This document shows positions 55,668 through 64,000 of a stretch of DNA of 64,000 nt, piece after piece (the stretch's first letter is position 1; each line of letters opens with the position of its first letter). The translations under genes were made by a program, and so were the position numbers. Under the pieces are notes generated by a model that was not told the origin of the DNA, ran no database searches, and saw nothing but the letters and a program-made list of their open reading frames with translations. This stretch comes from Rhizophagus clarus (Eukaryota > Glomeromycota > Glomeromycetes > Glomerales > Glomeraceae). Location of the stretch: assembly GCA_015698045.1 (NCBI GenBank), contig BLAL01000004.1:682001-746000 (forward strand). The letters are read 5' to 3'.

Positions 55668-57302
55668 TTACTTAACTCCCCTTATAAGATCATACATGAG
55701 AATCATTAAGCTACTATAACTTTGCACTTTAATATTATACAACGTAAATTCGTTTACTTCATCATTCAATGAACTCAATTGCTCACTTTGTCCATAACTA
55801 GAACCACCTGAAAATCTTTCATAAATAATATTACTAAGAGCCAAATACTTAATCATTTTCTTTTTCATGGAATACTCTTTTATAAAAGGTAAAATATTTT
55901 GACCGTTTATGTTTTTGATCAATAATTTCTTGATAAAAATATCTTGAGAATTTTTTAAAAATATTTCAAAATCATTTGCTTTAATAATGTAAAGATTCAA
56001 ATTTAAATATTCTAATTTAGGAGGAAGGATTTGTCCTAAATTTTGTAATACGATAGAACTAGATTCCATTTCGACATTTCTATTCTGTAAATAAATTGTA
56101 AGATATTTAAGACTTTGTTTAATATTCTCAATTAATTTGAATATTGGATAAATAATCTGATTTTCAAATATAGATAATTCAAGTAATTTGATATTTTTAC
56201 AATATTTTATAATTAATTCCACAAATTGTTGTTTTAATAATAGTGATGGATGAGAATAATCTTCAAAATCAATCTTGAAATTTTCTATGTAATCACCAGA
56301 ATTTTGTAATAATAACTGTAATGATTCAATTCTTGGTATCTCACTTATATATAAAGACTTTAATTTAAATGGTTTAGTTAAATTAATAATTTGTTGAATA
56401 AAATCGTCATTTAAAGTACAAAAAAAGATATGAACAGATTCCAAAACATTTAATTGTTCAAATGTTTTAGTTAGATTGACCATACCCTTAAAATTGACTC
56501 CATAAAATATAATTGTATTTAAGGTATTTGAACAATTAGAATCCTTTGATAATAGTAATGATTGATATAAAGGTAAATTATTATGATCTAATAAAATTTC
56601 TTTAAGATTTTGATGTAAATTAATTAATTGTAACATACGATTTTTAAATAATGCTTTGCTAGCATCATCATATAATAACTTTTCAGATGTGTCATCAGTA
56701 TAAAGATTTAAATATCTAATATTATGAATGAAATTTGTATTTTGTATAATTGACTCAAAAATATTGTCATAATAAGTATCATAACGATCAAAATCAGTAC
56801 ATGAGATCTCAATTTCAAGAGTATGTAAATTCACTTCATTCTCATTGAATATTTTAAATAATGACGTATGAATTAATCTTATAAAATTAATTACTGAGTA
56901 ATTATCACGTATAATATCATATCTATTTCTGCATTTTGATTTATTGACAGTATCGTAAAACCATTTCTTAACAGTATCAATAATATTAAATATATTCAAA
57001 TATTTTAAAAACTCAGGATAATTGAATAGGGTATGTGAAGATAATGAATTATCATTAACTTTATAATTATCTAATCTTGTTTTTAAATCCCCGTCTAAAT
57101 TATCTAAGTAAATTTCAATAAAATTACGGTTTCCAGTAGAAATTGAAAATGGATTTTCCCATAATAATGGAATCGCTAAACGACACCATAATCTGTTAAC
57201 TAAAACACATGAATATAAGGTTGAAAAATCATCCTGTAAATATTTTAAAATATTATATGTTAATTCAGGTAAATCCCCTGTAAATATTTTTGAGCATATC
57301 AT
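55668..57302 (-). CDS. F-box protein with leucine-rich C-terminal part
   Basis: Intact frame. The start is set at ATG 57302 (544 aa) by match to MTCSK/MSCSK starts and the ATTACAATG context. An upstream in-frame ATG at 57437 would add 45 residues translated from the conserved upstream element, which is unlikely. F-box-type segment MICSKIFTGDLPELTYNILK, LVNRLWCRLAIPLLWENPF. The leucine-rich rest includes LYQSLLLSKDSNCSNTLNTI, FEQLNVLESVHIFFC, LLLQNSGDYIENF and YSMKKKMIKYLAL, plus a Ser/Gly insert (RFSGGSSYGQSEQL) near the end. It is the closest intact relative of the broken gene at 18835-20429. The cell role is inferred from the F-box alone. Confidence 0.9.
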   Translation of the reverse strand: MICSKIFTGDLPELTYNILKYLQDDFSTLYSCVLVNRLWCRLAIPLLWENPFSISTGNRNFIEIYLDNLDGDLKTRLDNYKVNDNSLSSHTLFNYPEFLKYLNIFNIIDTVKKWFYDTVNKSKCRNRYDIIRDNYSVINFIRLIHTSLFKIFNENEVNLHTLEIEISCTDFDRYDTYYDNIFESIIQNTNFIHNIRYLNLYTDDTSEKLLYDDASKALFKNRMLQLINLHQNLKEILLDHNNLPLYQSLLLSKDSNCSNTLNTIIFYGVNFKGMVNLTKTFEQLNVLESVHIFFCTLNDDFIQQIINLTKPFKLKSLYISEIPRIESLQLLLQNSGDYIENFKIDFEDYSHPSLLLKQQFVELIIKYCKNIKLLELSIFENQIIYPIFKLIENIKQSLKYLTIYLQNRNVEMESSSIVLQNLGQILPPKLEYLNLNLYIIKANDFEIFLKNSQDIFIKKLLIKNINGQNILPFIKEYSMKKKMIKYLALSNIIYERFSGGSSYGQSEQLSSLNDEVNEFTLYNIKVQSYSSLMILMYDLIRGVK

Positions 57303-57377
57303 TGTAATTAAAAGCGAAGGAGAGGTATCAAAATATTTATTTCGAACCGAACAAATTATATAATTATAGGAGTGATG

Positions 57378-57409
57378 ATCCCGATATTTGTTGCACAAAT
57401 CACGCCAAT
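57378..57409 (-). promoter_or_regulatory. F-box family upstream element
   Basis: The minus strand reads ATTGGCGTGATTTGTGCAAC then AAATATCGGGAT, 76 bp before ATG 57302. The similarity to the gene at 50080 continues downstream (CATCACTCCTATAATTATAT, then AATTTGTT). Confidence 0.7.
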
Positions 57410-57439
57410 TATAATAATCGTGTGTAGCACGTTCCATGA

Positions 57440-58906
57440 TTAGGCACAGTTTTAACTAGTGATGTGTTGATCATTTTTAAAACGAACACAAAAAAAAAAA
57501 ATTTTTCTTTTTTGAGAAAACTCGATAATAAAAAACCTCTAAAAAAATAGCAAATTTAATAATACACGATTCCCAAGAACTCAAAGAGATCATGTAAAAA
57601 CAAAATTATGAGTTTAGAAAAAGCTATGAATCATATCTCACAAAATATATGGTAACATTTGAAGCAATTTTGGCAGTTTGGTATCATTGCTCCAAAATTT
57701 TATTTTACAGAAGACACAAGTAAACATTATGACTTGGCTTTGACTACAAATATGCCGTAAATTTTGAGGAAGAAGTGTCTCAGCCGCAGCCCATGATGCT
57801 CCGAATCAAATGTAAATTGAGTTACATAAGACTATTAAATCGGTGTGATCAATAATAGATTTACAGATGTCACATGTCACTCAGAAAAAATAATTACCAT
57901 TCAGCATGTTTACATAACGTTAAGTTTTTCGACAGGAAAGTAGAAAAAACATTTAACTCTTCGAGTGAACGTCTCCTGTATGCATGAGTTTTGATACATG
58001 GCTTTAGATGTATTCACTCAGGGACGTACAAAGTACTCCGATGATATTAGAAACAAAAGAACGAAAAAAATCGTGAAAATTCCAATTAACTATATATGAT
58101 CGTCCCACATTAATACATAATAACGTCCTATGGCATAAAAAAAAATCCAAACAAACTCACTCTTATAAAATAGTAGCGTAAAGTTATGAAACGATAGAAA
58201 CAAATCTTTGAAGTAGATGGTAAGTTTGTTACAAATAGTCTCTTGTTCGGCCCATGAAGCGAAGAATGAAGAATTCTCGTAAGACGAACTCGGAACGATC
58301 GTCACAATTAAGAGTACGCAAAGTTCTAAACCCAGAAACCTCAGAAAATAATTACAAGAAACACAATAATAAGAAAGGTACTGTTAATACATTTGAGTAG
58401 TTAATAGAAATTAAATTATTGGTTTAAATTTCTTGCATGCAATTTTTTATTAGGTGTTATTTTTTTTATTTAGTGTATAGTTGGTAATTAGCGGTAAGAA
58501 TATATTAACGAGATAAGGAGATAGCATCAAACTAGGTGAATCTTAGAACGAAATATGATGGGTTGTATCATTTATTATCAAATCTCTGATAAAGAATTGC
58601 AGGTTGTTAATTAATAAAAAAAAAAAGCATACATACAGTATAAGAAATTATACAATTTGAAGTATGTACTGTATATAAAAGTATAATTTTCTATAAAAAA
58701 TCTTTTAAAATGAAAATTTGCCATAAACATAACATATATTATGTGAACAAATTTTCTTTATTCGCTGAGAAATTCAATTGCAATAATATTCCGAATACTC
58801 AATTTAATCAATCCACTTAAAGTGGAAAGAACTTAGAAAATTAGACATGAATAATAATTTTCAAAACATATTTAAAACGTAACAATTTATTACATTTCAC
58901 ATCCAA
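57440..58906. other. no gene seen
   Basis: AT-rich DNA. The minus-strand frame 58090-58305 has no recognisable feature. Confidence 0.45.
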
Positions 58907-59555
58907 CCCTATAAAAAATAAATGTCCGGAAAATGTTATCAAAAATGTCTGGAAAATGTCCAGAATAAATCTGATGTGTCTGGAAAATGTCCACTTTTTT
59001 GGTACATGTCTGACACACTTCTGATACTTAAAATTTTGACATGTCCTAACTTTATTCAGAATTCGTTCAGTATTTGTTCGGTATAAAATTTTGGACAAAT
59101 TCTGGACAGTAAAACCTGGACAAATTCTGGACATAGTAAAAAAACCAGATAGACAAATTCCGGACATGAAAAAGTTCAGGACAAATTCTGGATACTATTT
59201 CCAAAAAAGGATAAATTAATTTTGTAAAAAAATGCAAAAAGCACAAAACTGACATTCAAAACCTTTTCTGTCGTACTAATTAAAATTGCAGAGCAGGCAA
59301 AAATACTATATATTTATGATATAAAAATTTTGGGTTAAGGAATAATGATGATCATCTATTCATTGATCATCTTTTGTGGCAAATTTTACGAAAATACATT
59401 TCCGGACAATTTCTGGACAATTTCCTAATATCCCAAAAATGCAGTGTTTTTGGAACAGTTTCCGGATACACAGTGTCCAGAATTTCCGGACAATATTTTA
59501 GATAATTTTTCTGGACATTTTCCGGACATTATCTGGACACTTATTTTTTATAGGG
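58907..59555. mobile_element. inverted-repeat element, 649 bp, CCCTATAAAAAAT termini
   Basis: The ends are CCCTATAAAAAATAAATGTC then CGGAAAATG (left) and, inverted, CCCTATAAAAAATAAGTGTC then CAGATAATGTCCGGAAAATG (right). The inside is rich in TCTGGACA / TCCGGACA words, mainly in opposite orientation in the two halves. No transposase can be seen; the minus-strand frames 58841-59255 merely follow the repeated words. Same terminal word as the MITE at 36826-37011 but a different interior. Confidence 0.75.
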
Positions 59556-60268
59556 CAAAAATCCTAGTCAATTTACACACATCCAATAACACGTGATTAG
59601 CTTGTGAGTTGTGTCACGAACTTCCTCACATGGCTTAAAAACCGTCACACCCATCCAGAATTTTTTTAGGTGTGTAAAATAAAATTTGTCACCACGCTTG
59701 ATTTCTTAATCCCGCAATGCCCGGATGTGAAAGAATTTTTAGTGGTTAAATGTGATCACGGCTCAGCCATGATCTCTAGACCGTGGCTGATATCCGTCAA
59801 TCGTCATTTGATCGATTGTATTAACGAAAAAACTAATATTGTGATCGTTATAATAGCTGAGGTAGATTTCTAACATTTTCATACAATATTAACGAACATA
59901 CTAAATATTGTGAGTCATTTTATTTGTTTATTTAAAACATTTAACATTTAAACTTAAAATATAAATTGGGTATTAACAAATTTTTAATAAATAAATTACG
60001 CTATCCAAATATATTTAAATTCGAAAAAAATATATAATACTAACCGTAACCCGCTGCTTCGCATCGGGTATTAATCGATCATCAAAAAAGTGACAATGAT
60101 AATTTTTTTTTTTAACACTGTTAGAAAAAATCAGATTAAGCCATATGTAGGCTTATGAAATAACATATCACACATATTACACAACAATGGATCACGGATG
60201 ATGTCACAATTGTCAAATTTTTTAATTATGTAGAAGTATGAAATGGAGGAAAAAAAAATTATTGTAAA
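59556..60268. other. no gene seen
   Basis: AT-rich spacer. A GC-rich word with a small hairpin, ACCCGCTGCTTCGCATCGGGT, sits at about 60047-60069; it could be a scrap of a repeat. The frame 59670-59873 has no motif. Confidence 0.4.
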
Positions 60269-63200
60269 ATGTGGGCAACACAATTAATTATATTAACAAA
60301 ATCTTTATGCTAAAGTAATTGTACTATTTGCATTCATTTTATATATTTATCCTTCCTATACAACAGTATATGGAATATTTTCATATAAAGAAGAGGATGA
60401 CTATGGACTAGAATGGCAACCTCAAGTAATTGGTTTGAACGCATATGATGATGGTACGGTAGTAATAAGAATAGTAAAGGATAATAATAGTGACTGTTAT
60501 CATGATATATTTTCTTTAAGATTTATTTATCCTAACCGAACAGTCATTAAAAAAGATATTAAAATAGAAGACGTTCAACAATTTAATTATTGTAAAATTG
60601 GCACACAGAACAAATTCGATAGATTAAGATTAGAATGAATCAAATTTTAATCATTTATGAGGATTATTTTGATGATACTCATAATAATACATCGGGAATG
60701 GTAATTGATTTTGATGGCAAAGTATTAGACAGATATATTTTGGCTTAACACCATACCCAATTAATTTAAAATTAAATATTAATAGAGAAAAAGGATTTAT
60801 TATATTTGATGATATAAGTCGTACATATAATTTAACAACACCCGCTATATCGGCAACAGTATAGAATTGAACCTAATGGGACATCTATAAAGTTAACTAG
60901 CGGGAAATTTGAATTAAATGTACAGTGTGGGACAAAAAAAATGAGAAAATTAGTCACGTGACAAAAAATGATCTACATCGACAGAAATAAACCAAATTTG
61001 TATCACTTAAATACATAATAAATCTTACGGTTATAGCTACATTTGACAGCCTTTGTGTTTGTCAATACCCTTTATTTTCATGAGAAAATCCCAATATGAT
61101 AACTTGCGCAAAATGAAAAACATATAATAAATTCTCATTAGATTTATAGAACAACGGTACATATAATACCAAAGAATTATGCAATCACATGAACGTTTGG
61201 CTGTAAAGATTCATAGAAATAAAAAAAAATTGAAAAAAAATGAGCCATTAGAGCATCCTAGAGGGGATTAAAGTCCTAAAAAACATTATTGTAAGTGCTT
61301 CCCATACACTCTGTCAATATGTAAAACATGATATATCTCTTACTACAAGAATTTTAACAAGAAAATTGAAAAATATAGACATATAAGTATCATATAGAAC
61401 AATTGAAAGACATTTTTCAAGTTATTGTTTATGTAAAAAAACTTCCCAAAGTGACTCCTATTCTGACCGGAGCATACAAGTAAAGACATGTGGGTGGGCA
61501 AAAAAATCATATTAATTATCAATGGAAAAAAATTTATCTGCTGATAAAAAAGCCTTGAAGCTTTTTAGGAACACTATTAAAATATTGGTATAAGGGAGAA
61601 AGGCCAGTTTCTTGTATATTTGAAGATTATACAAAAATTATGGTATGGTGCGGTTTTTTGTAAAAGGAAAAATTGGATTTATTTTACTATAAATAAATTA
61701 CAAATATTGGGTTTTATGCAGAAATTTTCTTGTATACATGTCTCTGAGGTTTTCTAGATGCTCGTGGTCATTTATTGGTGCTTCTAACAAGAAAAATATT
61801 CGTGTATAATAGTCATTTTCCAAGCCCTTTCTAGAGGAAAATTCATCAGAAGTTTTAGAGTAGTTATGAGATAGATCCGACTTAAAATCTTATTTAAATT
61901 TATAGGAATCATAGAAAGCAAGGTAGAGGAGTAATACTAAAAAAAAATTTAATTATTTAGGCAAATTTATGATGGGAAAATAGCAAAATATTCTAAAAAT
62001 GGTTCTAATCAATATTTTTAAGATCAATGAAATGATTTGTGAGTTAATTATCGAAATAATGGCAAAAGTGTGTATTATTAAATTTTTTTTTAATAAAATA
62101 AGCCAATATTTAGCTTTAAATCAGTAAAATTTTGCATGATTTTTTTGTTATAATTGAATGTTAATGATTAATTTTTTGATTCTCATTTTTTTTGTCCAAC
62201 ACTGTATTTAATGACTATCAATGGTTTATGTTTTTTGATGATCCAATGATGTCATCAGTTACGCTTATGTATGTGTACTTACAGTACATCGCCAAATACA
62301 GATGATTCTATCATGGCTAATGATCTATTAATTGCCGCTGTATTAATAGATTATAACAAATCAGAATCAGCCACTGTTTTACTACATCATTTACAAAATG
62401 TATCAATAGTTGATTTAACACTGTTTTGTAACATTGAATATGTGGGAGTTGGTCAATATTGTACTTTCTAATTTTGACTTTGATTCATTTGTTAACTTCT
62501 TATCATCTGGATCAGTTGTTTCATTTAATGATACAATTCTTACTGTGGCGGTTTTTTAATGACAACCACTAATACAGATGGTTCAACACATGTTAGTTTT
62601 TTCTATGAAAATGGTACAGCGGATGGTAATCCTATTCGCATACAAAATATAGATGTGAATTTAATATTGCCAAATAATACTCTTCTGTCGCCCCAACATG
62701 CACATGGCAATAATACTTGAGCATTAAAAGTGATTGACGTATGTAAATATACAAATAAAAATAGCGAATAATTTAATACAAATATTAACTCAACATTTCC
62801 TAAAATTAATGATTATTTAAAATTTTCAGATATTACGAATATTTCAATTAATTTTTATGATCCAATAAAATTATCAGATGGTAAATTATCAATATATTAT
62901 CAACCGAATGGTCAAGGAAAATTTTTACATCTTGTACTAGTGCAACCACACAATGATAGAAAGGTTACTGTAACAGTGCTTGATAGCATTCTGAGTAAAT
63001 CAGGTGGAAATTATTTATTAAAGTTGATAACAATTTTGTTAAAGATAGAGTTTATGGAGAACCTTTATTGGGTATAAAAGAAAATATTTGGAAATTTACA
63101 ATTAAAAATAGCGAAACGAAATATCCTATAATTAGTTCAATATCTGGCTTGCTTAAATTAAATGTGGAGGGAACTGATAAAATTGATCGATTAAAAAGTA

Positions 63201-64000
63201 ATGAGCGAACAGAATTTTTTAACGCTTTATTAGATGAATTGGCTGATGTGATTTTAATACCAAAAGAACGTCTTAACAAAGACAGTAAAGAGCAATTTGA
63301 TCCTGATTCAAAAGACAAAAAACTTTTGATTTCTATAAAAATTAATGAAGTCAACAATCACGATGAAAAAGATGTTGATACGGCAATGTATGATTTAAGA
63401 AATATGATGGCAAATAGTGATCAAACTTTTATTGGACAAGGTGACTTTACCAAGTATTTGGATTCAACCTTTGGTTTTAAACCTAAACGTAAGTTATAAA
63501 TTATCAAATTGGTCAATCATATTAAATTAATAATTTTTAATGATGATATTTTTTATATTTTTTAGCAAATTATTGGCACGATTATAAATTTAAATTATTG
63601 GGAGCATTTTTGACTATAATAATCTTGTCATTCTTTACATCCTTGCTCGTTTACGTTCAAAAAATAAAAAAAAAGAAGTATGTTTAATCTAAAAATTTTG
63701 TATAAATTTTTGTTTTTTTGCTCTTTTAATTTAAATTTTTTTTTGGTTAAATTTTTAGGGTCGTAATTCTGTTATTTTTCAATTTGCTTTGATTATTTTT
63801 GATTTCGTTATGGATGTTCTATTTATAACAAATAATGCTAATGATTTCCCAAAGCTTTATACTCCAAGGTACTGTGCATATAAATATTCAATGGACTTAG
63901 CTTAATTATATAAACAATAAAGATTAATTCTTATTTAAAAATAATTACTAGTTTAATATTATTCACCCTTCCAATAGCATCAAATACAATCTTAGCATTT
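60269..64000 (+). pseudogene. decayed membrane-protein gene, split by a Tc1 element, running off the window
   Basis: ATG 60269 starts WATQLIILTKSL. After a frame slip near 60305 a hydrophobic signal-like segment follows (AKVIVLFAFILYIYPSYTTV), then an extracellular-type part (EEDDYGLEWQPQVIGLNAYD, LRFIYPNRTV). More shifts lie near 60630, 60740 and 60860. A transposon sits at 60923-62204. Beyond it come a 4-bp ATGT duplication near 62266-62273, a shift near 62468, stops at about 62560 and 62718, and a shift near 63030. An open part 63068-63488 ends FTKYLDSTFGFKPK. Introns: 63489-63565 (77 bp), 63678-63758 (81 bp), 63869-63951 (83 bp). The exon after intron 1 has a membrane segment, LLGAFLTIIILSFFTSLLVY. 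The next reads NSVIFQFALIIFDFVMDVLF and the last LILFTLPIASNTILAF at the edge. The A-run near 63661-63677 disturbs the phase into intron 2. I believe this is a repeated glomeromycotan family but cannot name a function. Confidence 0.65.
60921..62206 (+). mobile_element. Tc1/mariner-type transposon, decayed, TA target duplication
   Basis: TA at 60921-60922 and 62205-62206 flank a 1282-bp element with ends CAGTGTGGGACAAAAAAAAT then GAGAA and, inverted, CAGTGTTGGACAAAAAAAAT then GAGAA: 25 bp with one mismatch. Inside, plus-strand pieces recall a Tc1 transposase: SHTLCQYVKHDISLTTRILT then RKLKNID (helix-turn-helix region, about 61290-61380), YRTIERHFSS, and KIMVWCGFFVKGKIGF (about 61632-61680), equivalent to the VMVWGCF block of the DDE domain. 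Stops and frameshifts are frequent, so it is not autonomous. It interrupts the membrane-protein gene between codons …KFELNV and FNDYQWFMFF…. Confidence 0.8.

Noticed and set aside
57303..57437. N-terminal extension of the F-box gene from ATG 57437
   Set aside because: The added residues are translated from the conserved upstream element, and all paralogues start at the MxCSK methionine.
1..64000. tRNA or rRNA genes
   Set aside because: I scanned for GGTTCGAATCC-like T-loops with paired arms and for conserved rRNA words and saw none that hold up; a covariance search would be decisive.

Overview
The window looks like nuclear DNA of an arbuscular mycorrhizal fungus, most likely Rhizophagus or a close relative. 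It is very AT-rich and gene-poor. Its readable genes belong to the families known to be expanded in Glomeromycotina: F-box proteins, Sel1-repeat proteins, TKL-like protein kinases, a MATA-HMG relic, a TLDc relic and hAT transposons. Introns are short (77-88 bp), with GTATGT or GTAAGT donors and TAG acceptors. The organism is inferred from family content and style, not from a database match.

Layout. 1-10 kb: no intact gene. It holds T-rich low-complexity DNA, a tandem duplication of about 800 bp with hairpins, and broken pieces of HMG-box, kinase, F-box and TLDc genes, plus a 118-bp retroposon with a 17-bp target duplication. 10.07-12.57 kb: a decayed hAT transposon. 14.5-20.5 kb: an intact F-box gene, a decayed unknown ORF, and a broken F-box gene carrying a 61-bp microinversion. 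22.7-26.9 kb: a MITE, then a Sel1-repeat / zinc-knuckle / protein-kinase gene with three frameshifts and an exact 756-bp internal duplication. 28.8-30.0 kb: a 5'-truncated LINE-like insertion. 30.8-50.1 kb: an F-box cluster (three intact genes, five decayed ones) mixed with MITEs and an inverted-repeat element. 52.5-54.9 kb: a structurally complete hAT element with an uninterrupted transposase and perfect 8-bp target duplications. 55.7-57.3 kb: a fifth intact F-box gene. 58.9-59.6 kb: a terminal-inverted-repeat element. 60.3 kb to the end: a decayed membrane-protein gene split by a Tc1/mariner element and continuing past the window.

How it fits together. This is not an operon-like or pathway region. 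It is a birth-and-death field for one F-box family (five intact genes and seven remnants) in a bed of transposons. The least expected signals are a promoter-like motif shared by the F-box genes and most of their pseudogenes (core TGTGCGACAAATATCGG, 55-90 bp before the start codon), a hairpin whose stem differs between two tandem copies only by paired changes, and the microinversion. All translations and repeats were read by eye; no search was run.
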